A stretch of DNA of 60,553 nt from Akkermansiaceae bacterium. GTDB taxonomy: Bacteria > Verrucomicrobiota > Verrucomicrobiia > Verrucomicrobiales > Akkermansiaceae. Each line of letters starts with the position of its first letter. Positions within the stretch are counted from its first letter, which is position 1. The stretch is from the NCBI GenBank assembly GCA_903888515.1, contig CAISTY010000062.1:1-60553 (forward strand), given 5' to 3'. The position numbers and the translations under genes are program-made. Under the pieces are notes generated by a model. That model ran no database searches, was not told the origin of the DNA, and saw only the letters and a list, made by a program, of their open reading frames with translations. Positions 45,856 to 54,286 of the stretch are shown here, one piece after another.

Positions 45856-47493
45856 ATGACCCAACACACACTGTTACTCGGGATATGCATTCTAACAAAC
45901 ATGCCGGCTCTGCGGGGCCAGGGCCTGGACGACGCGGAAGTCCGTATTCCCTACGGCGAACTCAAACAACTGCTGGCCCGTGCGCAACCCCCGGCCAAAC
46001 CACCCTCGCCCAAACCCGCGCTGCTCGCCGCACGCCTGCGGCTGTCGTTCGAGAACGGTCGTCCGGTGCTCGATGCCACCTTTCGCGCCACCTGCTTCGG
46101 CAGCGAGGTGGCGCTTGTTCCGTTAGTCGCCGGTGACGTATCGCTGGAAAAACAGGACCCCAAGGACGCGGTGCTCGTCGTCGAAGGTAAATCCCTCTGC
46201 CTGGCACTCGATCATGCGGGCATCCGCACCCTGCAACTGCGCCTCCTGCCCATCCTCAGCAAGAACCGCTTTGCGTTGTCCGTGCCTGCTTGTCCGTCGG
46301 TGATTTTCGAAACGGGCGAGTTGCCCGCCGACCGGTCGGTCGTCCTTGGATGCGCCGAAACCGAGGAAACCCTGGCAGCCGGACAAATCCGCCCGCTCCC
46401 GCACGACGGACAGACCCTGACAATCCGCATGTTAGACAGCCACGAAACACGCGAGGCGCTACGCCCGCCGGACCCCTCCATCTGGACCTGGCAGAACCAG
46501 GCGCTGGTAATTCCGGCGGACGGCGGATTGATCTATCAGACTATCGCCCGCGCGTCTGCGGCGGACGGTTCGGGTGTGGAAGCCGTGCTGCCCATGCCGC
46601 CTGAGGCGCAGGATGTGACGGTCACCGGCGATGACCTGGTATCCCAAACAAAAATCCGTGGAGCAAACCGTGCGCTCGGCATCACGCTCGTGTGGAAAAC
46701 CCGCGGCATCCTTGATCGCCAGGTGGCGCTTGCCTACCGCATGCCGCTGCGTCCGCTGGATCGCACATGGCACCTCCAGGCTCCGGGCGGGGAGGGGACA
46801 CGCACCCGCTTCATCATCGCCACTTCACCGGTGCTTGCTTATTCGGCGGACGGCCTCACTCAACCACTATCCGCCCAGGGACTTCCCGCCACCTTCGCGG
46901 AATCCCTGCAGGGAACCAGTTGCCAGCATCTCGAAGCCGTCACCACGGCTGATCTAACCGTCACTCCCATTCCCGTGGCCGCCACCGCGGATGGCGTGGT
47001 GAACACTGCGGAATGGTCGCTCAAAATCGAACCGGATGGCGCGATGCTCGCCACCGGGGACCTCAAAATCGAGCACAAGGGTCAGTTGGGTTTTGTGTTG
47101 GACACCCCGGAAGGCATGAAACTGTTATCCTGCGAGGTCGCGGGCAAACCGGTTTTGCCGGTGGATCTCGGCGCTGGCGCGCTGAAAATCACGCTCTCCA
47201 CGCAGGGAGCAAGCTCGCGATTGACGTGTGCGTTTACCGGGCGGATCACGGCCCTCGATCCGGTTGGTGGCACCGTCAAGTTATCACTGCCCAAGGTGCC
47301 GTTGTTCATCCACGCGCTTGTCTGGTGTGTCGATCTGCCCGCCGGCTATCAGGCGGAAACCCACGGCAACCTCACGCGCCAGCAAGCCGCCACCAGCGCA
47401 CCTCCATCCCGCATCACCCTCAAGAAAAACCTCTGCCGCGATGAACGCCCGGAAATCCAGCTCTTCTATCAACGCTCGGACCTCAACCGCTAA
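45856..47493 (+). CDS. Large exported beta-rich protein of unknown function
   Basis: Protein of 545 residues with a hydrophobic leader (HTLLLGICILTNMPALRGQ). The mature part is beta-rich with alternating charged and hydrophobic residues and no motif I recognise; RIPYGELKQLLARAQPP at its start is typical of periplasmic proteins that sit next to CreD-like membrane proteins. The end (RDERPEIQLFYQRSDLNR) is charged. It is 21 bases before the CreD-like gene, so the two probably act together in the envelope. Confidence 0.6.
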   Translation: MTQHTLLLGICILTNMPALRGQGLDDAEVRIPYGELKQLLARAQPPAKPPSPKPALLAARLRLSFENGRPVLDATFRATCFGSEVALVPLVAGDVSLEKQDPKDAVLVVEGKSLCLALDHAGIRTLQLRLLPILSKNRFALSVPACPSVIFETGELPADRSVVLGCAETEETLAAGQIRPLPHDGQTLTIRMLDSHETREALRPPDPSIWTWQNQALVIPADGGLIYQTIARASAADGSGVEAVLPMPPEAQDVTVTGDDLVSQTKIRGANRALGITLVWKTRGILDRQVALAYRMPLRPLDRTWHLQAPGGEGTRTRFIIATSPVLAYSADGLTQPLSAQGLPATFAESLQGTSCQHLEAVTTADLTVTPIPVAATADGVVNTAEWSLKIEPDGAMLATGDLKIEHKGQLGFVLDTPEGMKLLSCEVAGKPVLPVDLGAGALKITLSTQGASSRLTCAFTGRITALDPVGGTVKLSLPKVPLFIHALVWCVDLPAGYQAETHGNLTRQQAATSAPPSRITLKKNLCRDERPEIQLFYQRSDLNR

Positions 47494-47514
47494 CCCACAC
47501 GATCCCCTGAAACC

Positions 47515-48759
47515 ATGAAAACCACCCATCTCATCGCATCGCTCGCCATCATCGCCTGCACCACCGCCGCCTGGTTCCTGCTGGGAGCCGCGCTTTCATA
47601 TCGGACGAACGAATCTACCGCCACCCTGCAAAAGGAAGTTTCCGGCGTGTGGGGACCGGCCCTCACCCAGGAGCACCCGCATGCATGGTTCGAAACGCCC
47701 AATGCCCCGGGCGGCAGGGCACAGGTGTTGCCCTCGTCCTCGCAGGTGACGGTCCTTCTCGCATCGGAACCGAAACGCCGCGGCCTGCTTTGGCACCGCA
47801 CCTATGAAGTGGACGTCAAGAGCGATTATGTCTTCACCAATCCCACAAAAATTCCGCAGACATTCTATATCTCCTATCCCCTGCCAGCGGATACCGCCGG
47901 ACTCCATGGCTTCGCGTTTTTGTTAGGTGACGATGACAACCCGGCCCAATCCGTGCCGGGCCCGTCCGGCAGGGTTACCCGCGCGATCCTGTTGCCCGCG
48001 TCCGGCGCGGTCACGCTCCACACCGGTTATCGCACCCGCGGCACCAACACCTGGAAATATCATTTCCCCGACAACCACCGCATCGCGGACTTCAAACTGA
48101 CCATGCGCACCAACTTTCCCGAGATCAATTTCCCGGTCGGCACTGGCTCGCCCGGCGAGCGCGCCCAGAACTCCGATGGCTTCTCGTTGGTGTGGGATTA
48201 TCCCGATGTTCTGGCAGCGCCATCGATCGGCATGGACATGCCCAAGCGCCTGAATGCCGGCCCGGTAGCCGCGCGCATCGCCTTTTTCGCGCCGGTATCC
48301 CTGTTGTTTTTCGTCACCATCGTGTTGCTGATAGGCGCCATGAAGGGATGCCCGCTGCACCCCATGCATGTGTTTTTCATCGCCGCCGGATTTTTCGCCT
48401 TTCATCTGTTATTCGCATATCTCGTGGATCTTCTCCCATTGCTCCCGAGCTTCGGGATTTCCGCCGCCGCCTCCATGCTGCTGGTCTGCGGTTATCTCAA
48501 GGCCGTCGGCGGCAACGGCCTGTTAAGGATCGCGCTGCCCGCGCAGGCGGTCTATCTGGTATTGTTCAGCGCCTCGTTTTTCATCGACGGTCTAACAGGC
48601 ATCACTCTGGCCGTGTTGGGCGTGATCACCCTCGCCTTGCTGATGTTCCTCACCGCAAGCATCGATTGGAAAAACTTCTTTGCCAGAAAGCCCCCGCCCA
48701 TCCCCGCGTGCGCCGCATCAACGGTCTCACCGTCATCACCCTTGCCGGGTTGGGAGTGA
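47515..48759 (+). CDS. CreD-like inner-membrane protein
   Basis: Protein of 414 residues: one N-terminal helix (LIASLAIIACTTAAWFLLG), a large periplasmic part of about 230 residues, then six C-terminal helices including FFAFHLLFAYLVDLLPLLPS and LLVCGYLKAVGGN. The helix block matches the memory of CreD/inner membrane protein YjcD-like C-termini. CreD is linked to envelope stress and beta-lactam response in proteobacteria. Placement after pbpC fits a cell-wall role, but the creBC regulators are not present. Confidence 0.6.
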   Translation: MKTTHLIASLAIIACTTAAWFLLGAALSYRTNESTATLQKEVSGVWGPALTQEHPHAWFETPNAPGGRAQVLPSSSQVTVLLASEPKRRGLLWHRTYEVDVKSDYVFTNPTKIPQTFYISYPLPADTAGLHGFAFLLGDDDNPAQSVPGPSGRVTRAILLPASGAVTLHTGYRTRGTNTWKYHFPDNHRIADFKLTMRTNFPEINFPVGTGSPGERAQNSDGFSLVWDYPDVLAAPSIGMDMPKRLNAGPVAARIAFFAPVSLLFFVTIVLLIGAMKGCPLHPMHVFFIAAGFFAFHLLFAYLVDLLPLLPSFGISAAASMLLVCGYLKAVGGNGLLRIALPAQAVYLVLFSASFFIDGLTGITLAVLGVITLALLMFLTASIDWKNFFARKPPPIPACAASTVSPSSPLPGWE

Positions 48760-48777
48760 TCGCCATCGCGGCACCTG

Positions 48778-49677
48778 TCATTCACGGAAATGATCCCACC
48801 CTCCTGTTAGCATGTCCCCCGCGCCCGCTTCGACCATGCGCCCGATCACCGTCAGCGGCAACTCCGGAAAGACCCCGGGCCAGGCTGTTAGCAACGCGGC
48901 CACCCGGTCGGGCTCCAGCGTGAACAACATCTCGAAATCCTCGCCATCCCTTAATGCACGTGCGATGTCACAGCCGGGGGAAAGCGGCAACCCCGATTCG
49001 TCGAGCACAAAGCCGCAGCCCGAGGCGGTGGCCAATCGCGGTAAATCCCGCGCCAGACCATCCGATAGATCCATCATCGCCGACGGCTTGAAGTGCGTCA
49101 CCAACCAGCTTGTTTCCCTGATGCGCGGAGTGAAATGCAGGTGTTTTGTCAGTCCGGAGCCGCCGAGGGTTCCGGTGACGAGCAGCGTGTGGCCGGCTTT
49201 GGCGGTGGAGCGGAGGACGAGGTGCTGGCGCCGGACGCTGCCGGTGGCGGCGATGGAAATCACCGGCACACAACCCGGCGGAACGCTGGAGGTTTCACCT
49301 CCGGCAAGCACCGCACCGAAGGTTCTCAAACAATCGCCGATACCGCGATACAAGTCCTCCACCCAGATCAACTCGGTTTCCGCACACAAAACCACCGTCA
49401 CCAAAAAACGTTCGGGCTTCCCGCCCATCGCCGCAAAATCCGAAACCACGCGCGCCGCAGCCTTCCATCCGACCGCCCGGGCCGGGGTGTCAGGCAGAAA
49501 ATGCACCCGCCCCACCAAGGCGTCGGTTTTCAACAATTGCAGCGTGTCATGGCCCGGGCCGGGATCGATCACCGCACAGTCATCCCCCGGCCCGGCGGCG
49601 GGTTGCCCATCCTGCGGCACCAGGCTGACAAGCCGTGCGATCAATGCGTCTTCGCCGATATCGCGGAGAGTGGTCAC
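48778..49677 (-). CDS. thiL: Thiamine-monophosphate kinase
   Basis: Protein of 299 residues of the PurM/ThiL family that phosphorylates thiamine monophosphate to the active diphosphate. It shows GPGDDCAVID at the N-terminus (metal-binding Asp pair), LLKTDALVGRVHF, AMGGKPERFLV and MMDLSDGLARDLPRLA. The GTG at 49677 overlaps the stop of the protease gene (GTGA) and puts DIGEDALIARL at the N-terminus as in the family. Other thiamine genes are absent here. The gene is convergent with the CreD-like gene, 18 bases apart. Confidence 0.88.
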   Translation of the reverse strand: MTTLRDIGEDALIARLVSLVPQDGQPAAGPGDDCAVIDPGPGHDTLQLLKTDALVGRVHFLPDTPARAVGWKAAARVVSDFAAMGGKPERFLVTVVLCAETELIWVEDLYRGIGDCLRTFGAVLAGGETSSVPPGCVPVISIAATGSVRRQHLVLRSTAKAGHTLLVTGTLGGSGLTKHLHFTPRIRETSWLVTHFKPSAMMDLSDGLARDLPRLATASGCGFVLDESGLPLSPGCDIARALRDGEDFEMLFTLEPDRVAALLTAWPGVFPELPLTVIGRMVEAGAGDMLTGGWDHFRE

Positions 49678-50594
49678 GGCGCGGGTCCTAACGGAATGGC
49701 GTGGTAGCGGACGGCGAGTTGTGCGAGCACCGTCGCACTGTTGAAACAGAAATGCACGGCAATGGGCGCCCATATGGAACCGGTTTTCTCGTACATGAAC
49801 ACCAATACCCCGCCAAAAACAAACAATGGCAAAATGAATGTTAGATTGCCGTGGGCGGAGGCGAATACCAACGACGAACAAAACGCCGCCGGCCAAACCC
49901 CGGCGAATTTTTTCATCACCGGATAGAAATACCCGCGGAACACGGTTTCCTCGCACAGCGGCGCGACGACGACCGCAGCCAGCCCCATCAACCCCAGAAT
50001 CAGAGGATCCTCCGATTTTTGCAACAGCTTGACGGTATCCTGCACTGTTTCCACGCCGAGCGATTGCATCCATTCCATATAACCGGAAATCTGCAGACCA
50101 CCGAAAACCACCCACATGAAAAGCACCGCGCCGGGAGCCAGTACGAAGACCCAATACCAAGCCTGCCACCGGAGGCCGAGCCAGATCACCCAACCCACGC
50201 GATTGACCACCAAAATCGCGACCATGCCCGCCACGAGGAAGTGGAGCCCGATGCCGACCAGCAGCGTGACGGGATTCATCGCCGGAGCCACGCTGTTAGA
50301 GGACCGCAACGAGGCAAAAGACAACATGCCAAACACTCCGAATACGAAAACCACACCCACCAAATCCAGCGGCTTGTAAAACCAAACTGGCACCTTCCCG
50401 ACCGGCAGTGCGGGCGGCAATGCGCCCATCCCCGGTGTCTGATGCGGCGTGGCTTCATCCATCCGGGAGAAATCGACCGATGCCACCGCCGGGCTTTTCC
50501 TGCCAAACACTCCGCGCACCAGCGCGAAAACCACGAACAGGCTGAGAGCGGTGGCGAAACTGCCGATGAGAACCATTGCAGTGGGGTCGGTCAT
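49674..50594 (-). CDS. CPBP family intramembrane metalloprotease
   Basis: Membrane protein of 306 residues with about eight helices. The CPBP (Abi/CAAX-like) motifs are complete: EExxxR in CEETVFRGYFYPVM, FxxxH in FASAHGN, and HxxxN in HFCFNSAT. Roles in this family range from prenyl-protein processing to bacteriocin immunity; the substrate here is unknown. ATG 50594 starts MTDPTAMVLIG with the first helix; ATG 50633 is also in frame. The stop overlaps thiL. Confidence 0.82.
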   Translation of the reverse strand: MTDPTAMVLIGSFATALSLFVVFALVRGVFGRKSPAVASVDFSRMDEATPHQTPGMGALPPALPVGKVPVWFYKPLDLVGVVFVFGVFGMLSFASLRSSNSVAPAMNPVTLLVGIGLHFLVAGMVAILVVNRVGWVIWLGLRWQAWYWVFVLAPGAVLFMWVVFGGLQISGYMEWMQSLGVETVQDTVKLLQKSEDPLILGLMGLAAVVVAPLCEETVFRGYFYPVMKKFAGVWPAAFCSSLVFASAHGNLTFILPLFVFGGVLVFMYEKTGSIWAPIAVHFCFNSATVLAQLAVRYHAIPLGPAP

Positions 50595-50754
50595 GAGGAG
50601 ATTGCTTCGGCAGAAACTTGCTATGGCTTGCATGCGGACGCCAATCCAAAAATAGGATTGACGGTCAATAGTGGATCATTATCCTCGAAATCAAGAACTT
50701 GCCGGATCATTTCCGGTCGTTCCCAAGCTTCCGACGCTTGCCTCGTTTGTTATC

Positions 50755-53010
50755 ATGAGTGATTCCCATAAGCCGCCCATCACCTTCGTAGCCCCGGAGC
50801 TTGCTTGTCTCGCGCCGCTTTTCCCAGGCTACGAAATCGTCTCTCTGATCGCCACCGGCGGCATGGGAGCGGTGTATCGCGCCGTCCAGAAGTCGCTTGA
50901 ACGCATGGTCGCCATTAAAATCCTGCCGCAGGAGTTCAGCAAAGACGCCACTTTCTGCGCGGGCTTCGAGGCCGAAGCGAAAGCCATGGCCCGCCTCAAT
51001 CATCCCAATCTCATCGGCGTTTACGACTTCGGTGAGATCAATGGCATGCTCTTTATCATCATGGAGTATGTGCCGGGAAAATCGCTTTTCCACGCCGCTC
51101 ATGGCATCGCCCTCGATGCCGACGAAACCATCAAGCTCGTCACGGGCATCTGCAACGGTCTCGCCCACGCCCACGAATACGGCATCATCCATCGCGACAT
51201 CAAACCGTCCAATATCCTGCTAGACCTCAACGGCCAACCGAAAATCGGCGACTTCGGCCTCGCCCGCCCGATCGAGAAAAAGATCCGGGAAAACGAGGAG
51301 ATCTACGGCACTCCCGACTACACCGCACCTGAAGTTGTCCACTCTCCCCACTTGGTGGACTACCGCGCCGATATTTTCTCGGTCGGCGTGATTCTCCATG
51401 AATTGCTCACCGGTCGGCTGCCCGACGATGATTCCCAGCCGCCCTCGGCCATCAAGCCTTGCGATCCCCGCTTCGACGCCATCATTTGCCGCGCCACCGA
51501 TCCTCGGCCGAAATACCGCTACACCAGTGTTCACGAAATCGCCAAGGATCTTCACGCCATCACGTCGGTCGCCGGTCCGCGGGAACTCGCCCACACTCCC
51601 CACCCCGTGCCGCCGCAGCCAGCACGCAGTCGCCAATCCCAAGCGAACACCCAACAGGAACCCGCCAACTATATGGGGCTCATCATGTGGGGGCTCTCAG
51701 CCGTCCTCGCAATTATCATCTACTACGTTTACACCAACCAACAAAAAGTCCGGCAAATCGTCCTCACTCAACCTCCTCCGGTCGCGCCAGTCCCGGATTA
51801 CATTCCCAAACCCCGGCCGGTCGCGCCAGTCCCGGATTACATTCCCAAACCCCGGCCGGTCGCGCCAATCCCCGAAGACATTCCCAAACCCCGGCCGGTC
51901 GCGCCAGTCCCCGAAGACATTCCCAAACCCCGGCCGGTCGAGCCAATCCCCGAAGACATTCCCAAACCCCAACCGGTCGCGCCAATCCCCGAAGACATTC
52001 CCAACCCCCGGCCGGATCCCACGCCAACCGTTACGGATAAAGCCGCGCCTCCCGAACTCCCGGTTTCCAAATTCGATGTGCCGGCGTTCTTCACCAAAGC
52101 CCGCAAAATCATGCAGGACAAGGCCGCGCCGCATATCGCCAGTCGCGAAAAAAACCTCAAGAAAAATCTAGCGGACTTCGAGCAGGACGAAAAACGCCTG
52201 ATCCGCAAATACGCATCTAACGTATCTTCTTACTCGTACTCACCGGACTACTACCAGAAGGCCTATCAGGGTTCGCTGGAAACCTTCATCAAGCAATGCG
52301 AGAAGAATGGAAACCGCCTGTCCGAAGCAACCTCGTACTCATCCAGCTCATCCTACTCGTTCGACTCAATCTCCGGAAGCAGAGCCATTAAAGATGATTA
52401 TCTCGAAAAACAGAACGCCATCGACGCCACGCTGCAACAACAACTCGCAGGACTTGCACCCATCTACATTCTCGGACTCGAAAAACAAATCGAGCGCCTC
52501 AATGCGGTACAGGACACCGCCTCCATCGCACTCATCAATGCAGAAATCCATCAGACGCGCACCACTGCGACTTATTTGCCGAACCTCATGCTCGGCATCG
52601 ATCCCGATAAACCATCCGCAGTGAAATCGAACTCCCGGAACTACGGCCGCAAAGTCACCGTTTCAGGATCGGAACCAGGCCATGAAGGAGAAAATGCGAT
52701 CGACAATAACTCCGCCACTTATTGGAGCGCCCCATCAAATAGCCGTTCCGGCTGGATGGAAATCGACCTCGGTTCCGAAATGACGATCATCCGCGCTGTC
52801 ATCAACCAGGCCACCTGGCCCAGAATCCGCAGGTTTGAGATCCAGGCGCAGACGGCCAACAGTTGGAAAACGGCCGCCCTCGGCACCTCGATTGACGCCA
52901 GCAATAGAATCAAGTTTTCCACCCCGGTGAAGGGGCGGTATTTCCGTCTTAATATCCTTGAAGCCACCGACTGCCCGATTATCGCGGAATTCGGACTGTT
53001 TGAACATTGA
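50755..53010 (+). CDS. Membrane Ser/Thr kinase with Pro repeats and discoidin-like end
   Basis: Protein of 751 residues. The kinase domain shows IATGGMGAVYRAV, VAIKILP, HRDIKPSNILLD and KIGDFGLARP, all intact, so it should be active. A helix (YMGLIMWGLSAVLAIIIYYVY) near residue 310 places the rest outside the cytoplasm. Next come six 13-residue proline repeats, a helical Lys/Glu-rich part, and a C-terminal F5/8 type C (discoidin)-like domain (GENAIDNNSATYWSAPSNSR, WMEIDLGSEMTI, GRYFRLNILEA), likely a sugar- or lipid-binding sensor. It is a tandem paralogue of the next gene. Confidence 0.88.
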   Translation: MSDSHKPPITFVAPELACLAPLFPGYEIVSLIATGGMGAVYRAVQKSLERMVAIKILPQEFSKDATFCAGFEAEAKAMARLNHPNLIGVYDFGEINGMLFIIMEYVPGKSLFHAAHGIALDADETIKLVTGICNGLAHAHEYGIIHRDIKPSNILLDLNGQPKIGDFGLARPIEKKIRENEEIYGTPDYTAPEVVHSPHLVDYRADIFSVGVILHELLTGRLPDDDSQPPSAIKPCDPRFDAIICRATDPRPKYRYTSVHEIAKDLHAITSVAGPRELAHTPHPVPPQPARSRQSQANTQQEPANYMGLIMWGLSAVLAIIIYYVYTNQQKVRQIVLTQPPPVAPVPDYIPKPRPVAPVPDYIPKPRPVAPIPEDIPKPRPVAPVPEDIPKPRPVEPIPEDIPKPQPVAPIPEDIPNPRPDPTPTVTDKAAPPELPVSKFDVPAFFTKARKIMQDKAAPHIASREKNLKKNLADFEQDEKRLIRKYASNVSSYSYSPDYYQKAYQGSLETFIKQCEKNGNRLSEATSYSSSSSYSFDSISGSRAIKDDYLEKQNAIDATLQQQLAGLAPIYILGLEKQIERLNAVQDTASIALINAEIHQTRTTATYLPNLMLGIDPDKPSAVKSNSRNYGRKVTVSGSEPGHEGENAIDNNSATYWSAPSNSRSGWMEIDLGSEMTIIRAVINQATWPRIRRFEIQAQTANSWKTAALGTSIDASNRIKFSTPVKGRYFRLNILEATDCPIIAEFGLFEH
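51778..52017 (+). repeat. 39-bp tandem repeat coding PVAPxPxxIPKPR units
   Basis: Six successive 39-bp units coding P-V-A-P-(V/I)-P-(D/E)-(Y/D)-I-P-K-P-R, with the first two and the following units differing at the acidic pair. They sit just outside the membrane helix and should form a stiff polyproline stalk. Near-identical DNA suggests recent expansion by slippage. Confidence 0.9.
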
Positions 53011-53015
53011 GAATC

Positions 53016-54242
53016 ATGAGTGATGTCACTGTTCCGCCGTCCGCTTTCGTGGCACCGCAACCTGCCGAACTCGCCCCGCTATTCCAGGGTTATGAAATTG
53101 ATAGACTGATCGCCACCGGCGGCATGGGTGCGGTGTATCGCGCCGTCCAGAAGTCGCTTGATCGCACGGTCGCCATTAAAATCCTGCCGCAGGAGTTCAG
53201 CAAGGACGCCACCTTCTGCGCGGGCTTCGAGGCCGAAGCGAAAGCCATGGCCCGCCTCAACCATCCCAATCTGGTCGCCGTTTACGACTTCGGTGAGGTC
53301 CATGGCATGCTCTATATCATCATGGAGTATGTGCCGGGAAAATCGCTTTTTCATGCGGCCCACGGCATTGCCCTCAGTGCCGGCGAAACCATCAGGCTCG
53401 TCACGGGCATCTGCAACGGACTCGCCCACGCCCACGAAAACGGCATCATCCATCGCGACATCAAACCGTCCAATATCCTGCTAGATCTCAACGGCCAACC
53501 GAAAATCGGCGACTTCGGTCTTGCCCGCCCGATCGAGAAAAAGATCCGGGAAAACGAGGAGATCTTCGGCACTCCCGATTACACCGCGCCCGAAGTCGTG
53601 CATTCTCCCCAATCCGTGGATCATCGTGCGGACATCTTCTCGGTCGGCGTGATTCTGCATGAATTGCTCACCGGTCAGCTGCCTGCGGCGGATCGTCGGC
53701 CGGCCTCGACCATCGTGCGTGGGGATCTTCGCTTTGATGCCATTATCCGGCGTGCCATGGACCCGCTGCCAGAGCGCCGTTATGCCAAGGCCTTGGAGAT
53801 CGTCAAGGACCTCAAGGTTATCAACAGGTCGGCCGGATCCCGGGTTTTCAGAACCAACGCCGCCGCCTCATCCATGGATCTCCGGCGCACAGCGGTCGCC
53901 ACGAGTGGCGGTGCCACTGCATCCCGAACGAGCGCACCCACCATTGCCCGGCGCACTATCGGCGCGGCTCCCGCTGGTATTGCGGCGGCATCCGCAACGA
54001 GCACGTTCACCAAGCCCCGGCAACTGCCCGTTGCGCCGATCAAACCGGTCAGCCCCAAGGAAAAGTCCGCCATCATCCCGCTCATCATCATGCTGGTGCT
54101 GGCCATTATCATCCTCGCCTCCTCGCTCTATTTATTCTCAAAACTCCAGCAAATACGCAAAGACCGGGAGGGAAAATCAGCTCCCGATCCCTCGATGGAA
54201 CCGTACATTCCGGTTGCCAAACCGAAACCCAAAGCCCGCTGA
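53016..54242 (+). CDS. Ser/Thr kinase, shorter tandem paralogue
   Basis: Protein of 408 residues. The kinase domain is almost identical to that of the preceding gene, also at DNA level (for example CATCGCGACATCAAACCGTC and the glycine-loop region), with all catalytic motifs. After the kinase comes an Ala/Thr-rich linker and a C-terminal helix (IIPLIIMLVLAIIILASSLY) followed by a short tail (PYIPVAKPKPKAR), so it lacks the extracellular sensor. It probably arose by duplication; shared domains may allow cross-phosphorylation. Confidence 0.87.
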   Translation: MSDVTVPPSAFVAPQPAELAPLFQGYEIDRLIATGGMGAVYRAVQKSLDRTVAIKILPQEFSKDATFCAGFEAEAKAMARLNHPNLVAVYDFGEVHGMLYIIMEYVPGKSLFHAAHGIALSAGETIRLVTGICNGLAHAHENGIIHRDIKPSNILLDLNGQPKIGDFGLARPIEKKIRENEEIFGTPDYTAPEVVHSPQSVDHRADIFSVGVILHELLTGQLPAADRRPASTIVRGDLRFDAIIRRAMDPLPERRYAKALEIVKDLKVINRSAGSRVFRTNAAASSMDLRRTAVATSGGATASRTSAPTIARRTIGAAPAGIAAASATSTFTKPRQLPVAPIKPVSPKEKSAIIPLIIMLVLAIIILASSLYLFSKLQQIRKDREGKSAPDPSMEPYIPVAKPKPKAR

Positions 54243-54286
54243 ACACTTCCACTGGCGGCTCGGCGATTCCCGTTTAGAATCCCCGC

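Noticed and set aside
51778..52017. CRISPR-like periodic repeat
   Set aside because: The 39-bp units are contiguous, in frame and code a proline stalk in a kinase.
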